Below, in pieces: positions 8,664 to 17,413 of a stretch of 64,000 nt of DNA. The notes beneath the pieces are model-generated. The model was not told the origin of the DNA. It did not search any database and saw nothing but the letters and a program-made list of their open reading frames with translations. A program made the position numbers and the translations under genes. Origin of the DNA: an uncultured Sphingomonas sp. (lineage in GTDB: Bacteria; Pseudomonadota; Alphaproteobacteria; Sphingomonadales; Sphingomonadaceae); NCBI GenBank assembly GCA_913775975.1, contig CAJYLQ010000010.1, positions 1-64,000 on the forward strand, given 5' to 3'. Numbering within the stretch: position 1 is the first letter of the stretch; every line of letters begins with the position of its first letter.

Positions 8664-9014
8664 CTACACCCGTTCGAGCAGCTCGTCCCAGTTGAGGTCC
8701 AGCAGCTCCACCGCCTCGACGATGCGCGGCCAGTGGACGCGGCGGAAGGTCTCGCGCTCCGCCGCGCGCAGGCGTTCCGGCGCGCCGGGCAGCACGAACA
8801 TGCCGATGCCGCGCCGCACCTCGACATAGCCATCGTCCTGAAAACCCTGATAGGCTTTCGCGACGGTCAGCGGATTGGCGCCATGTTCCGCCGCGAACGC
8901 GCGGACCGAGGGGAGCTGGTCGCCCGGCCGGTATTCGCCGCGCAAAATCCCCGCCGCGATCGCGCCGCGCAACCGCAGATAGACCGGGCTGTCCTCGTTG
9001 TGCATCGCTGTCAT
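8664..9014 (-). CDS. GntR-family regulator, YtrA/YhcF-like short form
   Basis: 116 residues: an N-terminal winged helix-turn-helix (YLRLRGAIAAGILRGEYRPGDQLPSVRAFAAEHGANPLTVAKAYQGFQDDGYVEVRRGIGMFV, about 12-75), then a short helical tail (EAVELLDLNWDELLERV). This is the YtrA-type subfamily, which lacks a ligand-binding domain of usual size and often controls an adjacent transporter or enzyme. The neighbour 35 bp upstream on the same strand is a nitroreductase, so the two may be co-transcribed. An ATG three codons later (MHNEDS) is also possible. Confidence 0.88.
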   Translation of the reverse strand: MTAMHNEDSPVYLRLRGAIAAGILRGEYRPGDQLPSVRAFAAEHGANPLTVAKAYQGFQDDGYVEVRRGIGMFVLPGAPERLRAAERETFRRVHWPRIVEAVELLDLNWDELLERV

Positions 9015-9049
9015 GCTACCTTAATACAGCAGTCACAGCAAAAGTCGAC

Positions 9050-9628
9050 TCACCAGCGGCAAACGATTTTGTCCATATCGGGACGCGGCCGTTCCTCCAG
9101 CGGGCGGCCGGGCGTGCCGATGAACACGTATCCGGCGATCCGGCCGACCTCCACGCCCGCCGCCGCCAGCAGCGTATCGCGCACCTGCGTGCTGAACGCC
9201 GCCCAGCCGGTCAGCCAACCGCCCGCAAAGCCGAGCGCGCCGGCCGCGTGAAGCAGGTTCATGCACGCCGCGCCCGCCGACAGCTCCTGCTCCCACACGG
9301 GCACGGGGCTCGCGGTGTTGGGGGTGGACAGCACCGCGACCAGCACCGGCGCCTGCCGCGCGAACTGGTCGAGCGCCGCGAGGTCCGCCGCCGACGCGCC
9401 CGGCCGCTCCGCCGTCAGCGCGTCGCGCAGCAGTGCGGCGAAGCGGTCGCGATCCTCGATCACCACGAAGCGCCACGGCGCCAGCTTGCCGTGATCGGGC
9501 GTGCGCGCGGCGATCGCCAGCATCCGGTCCAGCGTGGCGGCATCGGGGCCGGGCGCGACCAGGTCGCGCGGCTTGCCCGACCGGCGGGTGGAGAGGAAGG
9601 CGGCGGGGCTGGTCAGGTCATTGAACAT
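9050..9628 (-). CDS. Nitroreductase family protein (YdjA-like)
   Basis: 192 residues with the FMN-binding N-terminal signature of small nitroreductases (FLSTRRSGKPRDLVAPGPD, about 12-30) and RTPDHGKLAPWRFVVIED (about 43-60). The C-terminal AGYVFIGTPGRPLEERPRPD is also typical. Family members are FMN-dependent NAD(P)H oxidoreductases acting on nitroaromatics, quinones or unknown natural substrates. It lies upstream of, and probably in one transcript with, the GntR regulator and diverges from the peptide transporter. Confidence 0.88.
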   Translation of the reverse strand: MFNDLTSPAAFLSTRRSGKPRDLVAPGPDAATLDRMLAIAARTPDHGKLAPWRFVVIEDRDRFAALLRDALTAERPGASAADLAALDQFARQAPVLVAVLSTPNTASPVPVWEQELSAGAACMNLLHAAGALGFAGGWLTGWAAFSTQVRDTLLAAAGVEVGRIAGYVFIGTPGRPLEERPRPDMDKIVCRW

Positions 9629-9721
9629 ACCCGCGCTTCTAGCCGCTCGGCCGCGTATTTACAGCCGCGCCGTTGCCGCTAGGTTCGCGCCCCTGACCGA
9701 AATGACAGAGTAACCGATTAT

Positions 9722-11317
9722 ATGGCGACCGTGATGCAGGGTGGCGGCGTACCGCCCCATGCGAAAACGCTGCTGGGCCACCCGCGCGGCCTGTTCATGC
9801 TGTTCTTCGTGGAAATGTGGGAGCGCTTCTCCTTCTACGGGATGCGCGCCATCCTGGTCCTGTACCTGACCAAGCACTTCCTGCTGGGCGACGAGCCCGC
9901 CTATGCGATCTACGGCGCCTATACCTCGCTGGTCTATGTCACCCCGATCGTCGGCGGCTATATCGCCGACAAATTGCTGGGCGCGCGGCGCGCGGTGATG
10001 GCGGGGGGCGTGTTCATCACGCTCGGCCATCTCGTGCTGGCGCTGGTGGAAGGGCCGCGCGGCGTGCAGGGGGCGACGCTCAGCGGCTTCTATATGGGGC
10101 TGGCGCTCATCATCGTCGGCACCGGCTTTCTGAAAGGCAACATCTCCGCGCTGGTCGGCAAGCTGTATGCGCGCGACGACATCCGCCGCGACGGCGCCTT
10201 TTCCATCTTCTACATGGGCATCAACACCGGCGCGTTCGTCGGCCCGATCCTGATCGGCATCCTTGGCGAGACGGTGGGATGGGGCTGGGGCTTCGGCGCG
10301 GCGGGGATCGGCATGGCGCTGGGCCTCGTCACCTATCTGTTCCTCCAGCACGAACTGCACGGCGCCGGGGAATCGCCCGTGCCGCACACGCTGGCCGCGC
10401 GCTCCGCGATCGGCCTGTCCAACGAATGGCTGATCTATCTGGGCGCGTTCGTCGCGGTGTTCGGCGCGTGGCAGCTGGTGGATGCGCAGGGGCTGGTCGC
10501 GATCCTGCTGGTCGTCGCATCCGTCGTCACCGTCGGCTACATCCTCTATACCGCCGTCCTGAAATTGCCGCGCGAGGAGCGGGACCGGGTGTTCGCCGCG
10601 CTCTTCCTGGCGGCGCTGTCGCCGCTGTTCTGGGCCTTGTTCGAACAGACCGGATCGTCGCTGACCATCTATACCGACCAGCAGGTGGAGCGCAGCATTT
10701 TGGGGATCAGCATCCCCGCCTCCGTCTTCCAATCGGTCAATCCGTTCTTCATCATCACGCTGGCCCCCGTATTCGGCTGGCTGTGGGTGACGCTGGCGAA
10801 GAAGGGGCGGGAGCCGAGCGCGGCGGTGAAGTTCGGCATCGGCCTGATCCTGGTGGGCCTGGGCTTCTTCGCGCTGATCCTCGGCGCGCCCGCGGCGGGG
10901 CTGACGCCGGCGATCTTCGTGATCCTGCTCTATATGCTCCATTCTATGGCGGAGCTGTGCTTCTCGCCGATCGGCCTGTCGTCGATGACGCGGCTGTCGG
11001 TGCCTAGCATGACCGGGCTGATGATGGGGACGTGGTTCCTCGCCACCGCCGCCGGCAATTTCCTCGCCGGCATCATCGCGCAGGCGACGGGTGGAGAAGG
11101 CGCGGGGCCGGCGCAGGTGCTGGCGGTCTATGGCCGGATCGGCTGGTTCGCGATGGGCGTCGGCGTCGTCGTGCTGGTGCTCGCCCCCTTCGTCACGAAG
11201 CTGATGCACCTCGACACGCTGGGTCAGCCCGACCACGCGCTCGCCGGGCAGGACGTGCTGGGCGAGCCGGCGGCGGCGGGCACCAATACCCGCGACGAGC
11301 AGAAGCCGGGGCTGTAG
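9722..11317 (+). CDS. Proton-dependent oligopeptide transporter (POT/PTR family)
   Basis: The 531-residue membrane protein has the POT family signature EMWERFSFYGMRAILVLYL in the first transmembrane helix (about 32-50), including the ExxERFxYY proton-coupling motif, and GGYIADKLLGARRAV after helix 3. About 14 membrane spans are expected. It imports di- and tripeptides with protons through the inner membrane. Single gene, with a strong hairpin after the stop that is shared with the convergent DAACS gene. Confidence 0.93.
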   Translation: MATVMQGGGVPPHAKTLLGHPRGLFMLFFVEMWERFSFYGMRAILVLYLTKHFLLGDEPAYAIYGAYTSLVYVTPIVGGYIADKLLGARRAVMAGGVFITLGHLVLALVEGPRGVQGATLSGFYMGLALIIVGTGFLKGNISALVGKLYARDDIRRDGAFSIFYMGINTGAFVGPILIGILGETVGWGWGFGAAGIGMALGLVTYLFLQHELHGAGESPVPHTLAARSAIGLSNEWLIYLGAFVAVFGAWQLVDAQGLVAILLVVASVVTVGYILYTAVLKLPREERDRVFAALFLAALSPLFWALFEQTGSSLTIYTDQQVERSILGISIPASVFQSVNPFFIITLAPVFGWLWVTLAKKGREPSAAVKFGIGLILVGLGFFALILGAPAAGLTPAIFVILLYMLHSMAELCFSPIGLSSMTRLSVPSMTGLMMGTWFLATAAGNFLAGIIAQATGGEGAGPAQVLAVYGRIGWFAMGVGVVVLVLAPFVTKLMHLDTLGQPDHALAGQDVLGEPAAAGTNTRDEQKPGL

Positions 11318-11330
11318 TCCTTACCGGCAC

Positions 11331-11369
11331 GGGAGGGCCGCCCGCCAGCGCGGCGGCCGTGGCCCTCCC
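11331..11369. terminator. Hairpin between convergent transporter genes
   Basis: GGGAGGGCC and GGCCCTCCC are perfect 9-bp arms around a GC-rich loop that itself can pair (GCCGCC/GGCGGC). It sits in the 66-bp gap between two convergent stop codons, so it could terminate both transcripts. No T-run is present. Confidence 0.6.
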
Positions 11370-11383
11370 CCCGTTCACCGTCG

Positions 11384-12634
11384 CTACGCGATGCTCCCCC
11401 CTTCGGCGGGCGGGGGGGAGCCCCTCCCCAGCCACCGCGTGACCGCCAGGTCCATCGTCACGTTGCCCAGCGTGCGGATGATGTCGGGCAGCGTCTCCAC
11501 CGCCACCAGCAGGCCCAGCGGCACGACCGGCGCACCCAGCACCGCCGCGATCGGCGCGATCGCGCTGACGAAGCTGATCTGGCCGGGCAGGCTGACCGAC
11601 CCGAGCGAGGTCAGCGCCGCCACCAGCACCGCCGCCGCGATCGTGCCGGGCGTCAGCGCCACGCCGAACCAGCGCGCGACATAGATAGCGACCGCCAGGT
11701 TCATCGCCGGCCCCGTCCAGCGGAACATGGCCACCGCCAGCGGCAGGATCAGGCCCGCCACGGGCACCGGCACGCCCAGCCGCTCCGCGCCCTTCAGCAT
11801 TGCGGGCAGGCTGGCGATCGAGGATTGCGTGCTGATCGCGACCGCCTGCGCGGGCAGGCTCGCCGTCACGAAGCGCGCGGCACCGGTTCGCGCCAGCCCC
11901 AGCATCGCCAGCGCGCCGCCCACCGACACGATCACGCCCACCGTGCTCACCACGCCGACATAATGGACCAGCGCGCCCAGCGCCGCCGTCCCCGCCCGCG
12001 CGCCGACCACCAGCGCCAGCGCGAAGACGCCCACGGGCGCCAGCCACAGCACCCAGCCGATCACGACCAGCATCGCCTCGCGCAGTCCCGTGAAGAACTG
12101 GACGAGCGGCCGGCGCAGGTCCGCGTCCAGCCGCGTGACGGCGAAGGCGAAGACCAGCGTGAACAGGATCATCGGCAGGAACGCGTCCGCCGCCGCCGAG
12201 GCGAGGATGTTGGTCGGCACGATCCGCGCCATTAGATCGCCGATCCCGGGCGGCGCGGGCGGCGCCGTCACCCCGGTCAGCGCCGCGCGCAGCCGCGCCC
12301 CCGCGTCCGCCGGCAGCGGCACCAGGTCGAGCAGCCAAGGCGTCAGCAGCGCCGCCGCGACGGCCGACACCAGCAGCAGCGTGACGAACGCCGCGATCGA
12401 CCGGCCCGCGATCCGCCCCGCCTGCGCCGCCTCCGCCGTGGCCGCGACGCCCGTGACGAGCAGCGACACGACGAGCGGCACGACCGTCATCTGCAGCGCG
12501 TTCAGCCACGCGGTGCCGATCGGCTGCGCGATGGGGATCGCCGCCTCCGCCACCGGCGGCGACCAGGCCGCCAGCGCGATTCCGGCGACCAGCCCGACGA
12601 TCAGCGACAGCAGGATGCGGGTGGAGGAGGGCAT
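11384..12634 (-). CDS. Dicarboxylate/amino acid:cation symporter (DAACS family)
   Basis: 416 residues with the glutamate-transporter-homologue fold: an N-terminal set of helices, the hairpin-containing TQSSIASLPAML (serine-rich HP1 region, about 270-281), TGPAMNLAVAIYVARWFG (TM7, equivalent of the NMDGT region, here altered) and SLGSVSLPGQISFVSAIAPIAAVLGAP (HP2/TM8). It would take up dicarboxylates or acidic/neutral amino acids with Na+ or H+. The missing canonical NMDGT motif makes the substrate uncertain. Convergent with the POT gene. Confidence 0.87.
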   Translation of the reverse strand: MPSSTRILLSLIVGLVAGIALAAWSPPVAEAAIPIAQPIGTAWLNALQMTVVPLVVSLLVTGVAATAEAAQAGRIAGRSIAAFVTLLLVSAVAAALLTPWLLDLVPLPADAGARLRAALTGVTAPPAPPGIGDLMARIVPTNILASAAADAFLPMILFTLVFAFAVTRLDADLRRPLVQFFTGLREAMLVVIGWVLWLAPVGVFALALVVGARAGTAALGALVHYVGVVSTVGVIVSVGGALAMLGLARTGAARFVTASLPAQAVAISTQSSIASLPAMLKGAERLGVPVPVAGLILPLAVAMFRWTGPAMNLAVAIYVARWFGVALTPGTIAAAVLVAALTSLGSVSLPGQISFVSAIAPIAAVLGAPVVPLGLLVAVETLPDIIRTLGNVTMDLAVTRWLGRGSPPPAEGGSIA

Positions 12635-12804
12635 AAGGCGGGGTCTTTCATGCCCGTCGTCGCGAACGCGGCGATGCGAAGCGGCGACGGACTTTTGCGT
12701 GGATCACGGGCTCGGGCCGCGACCGGGGTCGGGACTGGATGGTCCGTTGCCGAACGGCTAAGGCGCGATTTCGGCTCCGGCATAGCGGATGGAAGGCGCG
12801 GGCG

Positions 12805-14145
12805 ATGGCAAGGAAATATTTCGGCACCGATGGAATTCGCGGTGCCACCAACGCCGGCGCGATGACCGCGGAAATGGCGATGAAGGTCGGCATGGCCGCC
12901 GGCGCCTGGTTCCTGCGCGGCGGACACAAGCACCGCGTCGTCATCGGCAAGGACACGCGCCTGTCGGGCTATATGCTGGAATCCGCGCTGGTCGCGGGCT
13001 TCACCTCGGTCGGCATGGACGTGGTGATGACCGGCCCGCTCCCCACCCCCGCCATCGCGATGCTGACCCAGTCGATGCGCGCGGACATCGGCGTGATGAT
13101 CTCCGCCAGCCACAACCCCTATGCCGATAACGGCATCAAGCTGTTCGGGCCCGACGGCTACAAGCTGTCCGACGAGCAGGAAGAGGGGATCGAGGCGCTG
13201 ATCGACGGCGACGTCCCCCTCGCCCCCTCCGCGCAGATCGGCCGCGCCAAGCGGATCGACGACGCCGCCGGCCGCTACATCCACTTCGCCAAGTCCACCT
13301 TCCCCTCCGACCTGCGGCTCGACGGGCTGCGCGTCGTCGTCGATTGCGCGCACGGCGCCGCCTACAAGGTCGCGCCCGACGCGTTGTGGGAACTGGGTGC
13401 GGACATCATCGCGATCGGCGTGAAGCCGGACGGCACCAACATCAACGACGGCGTCGGTTCGACCGCGCCGGAGGCGCTGGGCGAGACGGTGGTCGCATCG
13501 GGCGCCGATATCGGCATCGCGCTGGATGGCGACGCGGACCGGCTGATCGTCGTCGACGAGCGCGGCCGGGTGGTGGACGGCGACCAGCTGATGGCCACGA
13601 TCGCCGCCGCCTGGGCGCGGCGCGGCAAGCTGGCGGGCGGCGGCCTCGTCGCGACCGTCATGTCGAACCTGGGCCTCGAACGCCATCTGGCGGCGCAGGG
13701 GCTGGGCCTGATCCGCACCAAGGTCGGCGACCGGCACGTGCTGGAGGCGATGCGCGCGCGCGGCTACAATGTCGGCGGCGAGCAGTCGGGGCACATCATC
13801 CTGTCCGACTATGCGACGACCGGCGACGGCCTCGTCGCCGCGCTTCAGATCCTCGCCGAGGTGAAGCGCGCGGGCGCGCCGGCCAGCGAGGTGCTGCACC
13901 GCTTCGATCCCCTGCCCCAGCTGTTGCGGAACGTCCGCTTCGAGGCGGGCAGCAAGCCGCTGGACGCCGGGTCGGTCAAGGACACGATCGCCGCCGCCGA
14001 GGCGCAGCTGGCCGGGCGTGGCCGCGTCCTGATCCGGCCGTCGGGCACCGAGCCGGTCATCCGCGTGATGGCGGAGGGCGAGGACGCGCGCGAGGTGGAG
14101 GACGTCGTCACCCGCATCTGCGACGCGGTAAAGGCCGCCGCCTGA
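12805..14145 (+). CDS. glmM: Phosphoglucosamine mutase
   Basis: 446 residues starting at 12805 ([13 protein letters not shown]), which is the invariant GlmM N-terminus; the track start 22 codons earlier is not supported. The phosphorylated catalytic serine is Ser102 in [15 protein letters not shown]; the metal-binding loop DGDADR is present, as is the C-terminal [15 protein letters not shown]. It converts glucosamine-6-phosphate to glucosamine-1-phosphate for peptidoglycan and lipopolysaccharide synthesis. Its stop overlaps the start of the DUF1272 gene by one base (TGATG), implying translational coupling. Confidence 0.97.
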   Translation: MARKYFGTDGIRGATNAGAMTAEMAMKVGMAAGAWFLRGGHKHRVVIGKDTRLSGYMLESALVAGFTSVGMDVVMTGPLPTPAIAMLTQSMRADIGVMISASHNPYADNGIKLFGPDGYKLSDEQEEGIEALIDGDVPLAPSAQIGRAKRIDDAAGRYIHFAKSTFPSDLRLDGLRVVVDCAHGAAYKVAPDALWELGADIIAIGVKPDGTNINDGVGSTAPEALGETVVASGADIGIALDGDADRLIVVDERGRVVDGDQLMATIAAAWARRGKLAGGGLVATVMSNLGLERHLAAQGLGLIRTKVGDRHVLEAMRARGYNVGGEQSGHIILSDYATTGDGLVAALQILAEVKRAGAPASEVLHRFDPLPQLLRNVRFEAGSKPLDAGSVKDTIAAAEAQLAGRGRVLIRPSGTEPVIRVMAEGEDAREVEDVVTRICDAVKAAA

Positions 14146-14369
14146 TGCTGGAGATGCGCCCCGACTGCGAACGCTGCGGCGTCGACCTGCCGGCGGATGA
14201 GGGCGGCGCCTTCATCTGCTCGTTCGAATGCACCTGGTGCGCTGACTGCGCAGACGCGCTCGACGAACGTTGCCCGAACTGCGGCGGCGAACTGCTCGAT
14301 CGCCCGGCACGGGTCGGCGCCGCGCTGAAGCGTGCGCCCGCCGGCACGGAGCGACGGTTCAAGGGCTGA
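14145..14369 (+). CDS. DUF1272 small cysteine-rich protein
   Basis: 74 residues with paired cysteines in CERCGVDL, CSFECTWCADC and CPNCGGEL, consistent with a small zinc-ribbon-like fold; this matches the DUF1272 family, of unknown function. The gene starts inside the stop codon of glmM (TGATG), so it is likely translated by re-initiation after glmM. The ORF track hides it as the tail of a longer off-frame ORF (13344..14369). Nothing in the sequence gives a specific role. Confidence 0.85.
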   Translation: MLEMRPDCERCGVDLPADEGGAFICSFECTWCADCADALDERCPNCGGELLDRPARVGAALKRAPAGTERRFKG

Positions 14370-14390
14370 CGGCGCATCCATCCCTCTCTC

Positions 14391-14416
14391 GTCATCCCGG
14401 CGCAGGCCGGGACCCA
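14391..14416. repeat. REP-like palindrome, single copy
   Basis: GTCATCCCGGCGCAGGCCGGGACCCA contains the same CCCGGC-N4-GCCGGG core as the repeat pairs near 0.2 kb and 56.0 kb. It lies downstream of the glmM-DUF1272 pair and before the PadR promoter, where it may also act as a transcript end. Confidence 0.65.
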
Positions 14417-14458
14417 GGGACACGGCTGACGCCGTGAAGGAAACCATCCGTTTGACTC

Positions 14459-14482
14459 TTAACTCTACCATGGTAGAGTTAA
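14459..14482. promoter_or_regulatory. Perfect 24-bp palindrome, probable PadR autoregulatory operator
   Basis: TTAACTCTACCATGGTAGAGTTAA is a perfect palindrome ending four bases before the PadR start codon. A TTGACT hexamer lies directly upstream (14452-14457), and the right arm of the palindrome supplies a TAGAGT-like -10 at suitable spacing, so bound repressor would block the promoter. The transcript would begin at or very near the ATG. Confidence 0.75.
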
Positions 14483-14486
14483 GCCC

Positions 14487-14786
14487 ATGCAGCGCAATCG
14501 CCCGCCTTCCCGCCAGACGCTCGCCGTGCTCGCCGCGTTGGCGGCGCGGCCGTCAGACTGGCTCTACGGGCTGGAGATCGCGCGCCTGACGGGGCTGAAA
14601 TCCGGCTCGCTCTACCCCATCCTGATCCGCTGTGCGGAGCGCGGGATGGTCGAGGCGGAGTGGCTCGCCGCGGCGGAGCCGGGCAGGCCGCCACGCCACG
14701 CCTATCGCATCCTCGCCCCCGGCCTCGCCGCCCTCGATGCGGCGTGCACGGCCCCCTCCCCTTCTTTCAAGGAGCAACCGGCATGA
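14487..14786 (+). CDS. PadR-family transcriptional regulator
   Basis: 99 residues forming a single winged helix of PadR type: TLAVLAALAARPSDWLYGLEIARLTGLKSGSLYPILIRCAERGMVEAEWLAAAEPGRPPRHAYRILAPGLAAL. The LYPIL segment of the recognition helix and the PPRHAYRI wing are typical. The long C-terminal dimerisation helix is short here. It most likely represses itself and the coupled membrane protein through the palindrome just upstream. Its stop overlaps the next start as ATGA. Confidence 0.9.
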   Translation: MQRNRPPSRQTLAVLAALAARPSDWLYGLEIARLTGLKSGSLYPILIRCAERGMVEAEWLAAAEPGRPPRHAYRILAPGLAALDAACTAPSPSFKEQPA

Positions 14787-15349
14787 GCGGTCTTTCCCTG
14801 TTCGCGCGCCTCCTCCTGCGCCTCGCCAACTGGATCGCCGGGCCGGAGCGGCAGGAATGGGTGCTCGCCATGGCGAGCGAAACGGATGCGGCTGGCCGGC
14901 ACGGTACGCGCTGGGCGTTCGGCTGCCTTCGCGCGGCCCTGCGCGACCGGCTGACGCGCGACGGCCGCTTCTACGCCGCGCTGGCGCTGATGCCCGCCGC
15001 CGCGTTCGTCAGCCTGTTCCTCTCGATGGGCATCATCATGCTGCTGGACCGGATCGGAGGCGTGTCCACCGCGATCGCGCTTCCGGTCATGATCCTGACA
15101 CCGCTGCCGTTCGCGGCGCTGCTCGGCCGGATGCGGCCGCATTACGCGCCGCTCGTCGTCGGATCGCTGTCGTTCCTGGCGTTCGAGGCCGGACCGATGA
15201 CGGTGATGGCGGTTATGTCCGGCCGGATGCCGACGCCGTGGTCGCCGAACCTCACCGTCTACAACCTCCCCGCCTGGGCCGGCCTGACGCTCGCCTACGC
15301 CGTCTGGATCGTCGCGACCGCGCTCGGCGGGCGGACACGGCGCGCCTGA
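14783..15349 (+). CDS. Membrane protein co-transcribed with PadR regulator
   Basis: 188 residues from the ATG at 14783, which follows AAGGAG by eight bases and overlaps the padR stop (ATGA). An amphipathic N-terminus (LLLRLANWIAGPERQEWVLAMASE) is followed by four likely membrane segments (FYAALALMPAAAFVSLFLSMGIIMLL, IALPVMILTPLPFAALL, LVVGSLSFLAFEAGPMTVMAVM, LPAWAGLTLAYAVWIVATAL). PadR regulators often sit next to membrane proteins of this kind with similar RxEW N-terminal segments. The function is unknown. The track entry 14660..15349 starts too early. Confidence 0.78.
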   Translation: MSGLSLFARLLLRLANWIAGPERQEWVLAMASETDAAGRHGTRWAFGCLRAALRDRLTRDGRFYAALALMPAAAFVSLFLSMGIIMLLDRIGGVSTAIALPVMILTPLPFAALLGRMRPHYAPLVVGSLSFLAFEAGPMTVMAVMSGRMPTPWSPNLTVYNLPAWAGLTLAYAVWIVATALGGRTRRA

Positions 15350-15467
15350 GCGGCGGCGCCGCGGCGCCCGCCGATATCCTCCACGGCGGACACTGCCGTA
15401 TTATTCTCATCATACACTTGAACCCCGGGGCCACACCCGGCACATTGCGCGCATCTGTTGGAGGACG

Positions 15468-16682
15468 ATGATGGCGACCACTGCCGAGACGCTGACCCAG
15501 GAAAAGGAGCTGGTCCTCACGCCGCCTGATCCCGTGCCGACCGTGGTGGCCGAAAAGGCGGCCGGCCTCGTGCCCGTAGAGGACGCCAAGAAGACCGAGC
15601 TGGAGAACCGCGTCGACCAGTTCGTCGCCGATCTGGTCGCGCAGGATCCGAACAGCCCCGAATTCGGCCGCCGCGTCGATGCGATCACCGCGATGGGCGC
15701 CAAGGAGATCCGCGACGCCGCCGGGCAGTCGAACCGCTTCCTCGACCGCCCGGTCAAGGCGATGGATCAGGACAGCGGCGTCGGCAAGGACCTGGCGGAA
15801 CTGCGCCGCGTCGTCGAGGATCTCGATCCCGGCCGGAAGGGCAATCTGACCGCGCCGCAGAAGCTGTTCGGAATCATCCCGTTCGGCAACAAGATGCGCA
15901 ACTATTTCGACAGCTACAAATCGTCGCAGACGCACATCAGCTCGATCCTGAAGAGCCTGGCGTCGGGCAAGGACGAGCTGTTGATGGACAATGCCGCGAT
16001 CGATACCGAGCGCGCGAACCTGTGGACCGCGATGGGTCGGCTGGAGCAGATGATCCATCTGTCCAAGGCGATGGACCAGAAGCTGGAGGACAAGGCCAAC
16101 GACCTCGACCACAGCGACCCCGCCAAGGCGAAGGCGATCCGCGAGACCGCGCTGTTCTACACCCGCCAGCGCACGCAGGACCTGCTGACGCAGATGGCGG
16201 TGACGGTGCAGGGCTATCTTGCGCTCGATCTGGTCAAGAAGAACAATGTCGAACTGGTGAAGGGCGTCGACCGCGCGTCGACCACCACCGTCTCCGCGCT
16301 GCGCACGGCGGTGACGGTGGCGCAGGCGCTGACCAACCAGAAGCTGGTGCTGGAACAGATCACGCAGTTGAACACGACGACCGCGAACATCATCGATTCG
16401 ACCGGCAAGCTGCTGAAGGAGAACACCGCCCGCATCCACGAACAGGCCGCCTCGTCCACCATCCCGCTCGAAACGCTGCAGCGCGCCTTCCAGAACATCT
16501 ACGACACGATGGACGCGATCGACACCTTCAAGCTGAAGGCGCTCGATTCGATGAAGACGACGGTCAACACGCTGGGCAATGAGGTGGAGAAATCGCGCGG
16601 CTATATCGCCCGTGCGGAGGGCGCCGCGCAGGCGCAGCTGAAGGGCCCGGCCAGCGACCAGTTCCGGCTGGAGGCGCTGTAA
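15468..16682 (+). CDS. TelA/KlaA-type toxic anion resistance family protein
   Basis: 404 residues, predicted cytoplasmic and largely helical, matching the TelA family: RVDQFVADLVAQDPNSPEFGRRVDAITAMGAKEI (about 44-78), NRFLDRPV, and a long central helical region with LWTAMGRLEQMIHLSKAMDQKLE. TelA homologues were named for tellurite resistance in plasmids, but chromosomal copies are tied to envelope stress and their biochemical role is unclear. The start is ATG ATG; the second ATG (15471) has the better spacing from GGAGG. The next gene starts five bases after the stop. Confidence 0.9.
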   Translation: MMATTAETLTQEKELVLTPPDPVPTVVAEKAAGLVPVEDAKKTELENRVDQFVADLVAQDPNSPEFGRRVDAITAMGAKEIRDAAGQSNRFLDRPVKAMDQDSGVGKDLAELRRVVEDLDPGRKGNLTAPQKLFGIIPFGNKMRNYFDSYKSSQTHISSILKSLASGKDELLMDNAAIDTERANLWTAMGRLEQMIHLSKAMDQKLEDKANDLDHSDPAKAKAIRETALFYTRQRTQDLLTQMAVTVQGYLALDLVKKNNVELVKGVDRASTTTVSALRTAVTVAQALTNQKLVLEQITQLNTTTANIIDSTGKLLKENTARIHEQAASSTIPLETLQRAFQNIYDTMDAIDTFKLKALDSMKTTVNTLGNEVEKSRGYIARAEGAAQAQLKGPASDQFRLEAL

Positions 16683-16687
16683 GCGGC

Positions 16688-17413
16688 ATGAGCGAGGTCG
16701 ACGACGCCATCGCCGCCGCGCGCGCCAGCTGGGCGCGGATCAGCGATCCCGGCGCGGGTGCGGGGTCGGGCGCCGCCCCGGCCCGCGCGCGGCGACGTCG
16801 CGGGTCGGCCGCGCGCCGGGCGAAGGCGATGATGATCGCCATCGCCGCGATCCTGGCGGTCGCCTTCGTCGCGGGCATCGTCTCCCCCATCGGGATCATG
16901 GGCGCCTTCCTGACGCTGGTCGCGATCCTGGTCGTCGCCGGCGCCATCGCCGTCTGGCCCGCCGCCGCCGACCGGCCGCCGCCGCCGCCCGACACGCTCC
17001 GCAAGATCGACCTGAAGGCGCTGCCCGCGCAGACCGAACGCTGGCTGGCGGCGCAGCGCCCCGCCCTGCCCGCCCCCGCCCAGCATCTGGTCGACCGGAT
17101 CGGCGACCGGCTCGACATCCTGTCGCCGCAGCTCGCTCGCGTCGCGCCGGGGGACGAAGCGGCGGAGGATATCCGCCGGCTGGTGGGCGAGCAGCTGCCC
17201 GCCTTCGTCGGCGACTATGCCCGCGTGCCAGAGCCGCTGCGCCGGGCCGAGCGCAACGGCCGCACGCCCGACGCCGCGCTGATCGACGGCCTCGCGCTGA
17301 TCGAGCGGGAGATCGGCGCGATGACCGAGCGGCTGGCGCAGGGCGACCTCGACAGCCTGCAGACGCGCGGGCGCTTCCTGGTGATGAAGTACAGCGACCG
17401 CGATCAGGCGTGA
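16688..17413 (+). CDS. Two-span membrane protein paired with TelA
   Basis: 241 residues: an Ala/Gly/Arg-rich N-terminus (about 1-45), two adjacent membrane helices (AMMIAIAAILAVAFVAGIVSPIGIMGAFLTLVAILVVAGAIAVW, about 47-90), then a cytoplasmic helical domain ending LQTRGRFLVMKYSDRD. The order TelA followed by a membrane-anchored helical protein resembles the TelA/XpaC pairing in Firmicutes, but similarity to XpaC cannot be shown by eye. It is almost certainly in one operon with telA (5-bp gap) and overlaps the convergent phzF-like gene by 10 bp. Confidence 0.75.
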   Translation: MSEVDDAIAAARASWARISDPGAGAGSGAAPARARRRRGSAARRAKAMMIAIAAILAVAFVAGIVSPIGIMGAFLTLVAILVVAGAIAVWPAAADRPPPPPDTLRKIDLKALPAQTERWLAAQRPALPAPAQHLVDRIGDRLDILSPQLARVAPGDEAAEDIRRLVGEQLPAFVGDYARVPEPLRRAERNGRTPDAALIDGLALIEREIGAMTERLAQGDLDSLQTRGRFLVMKYSDRDQA

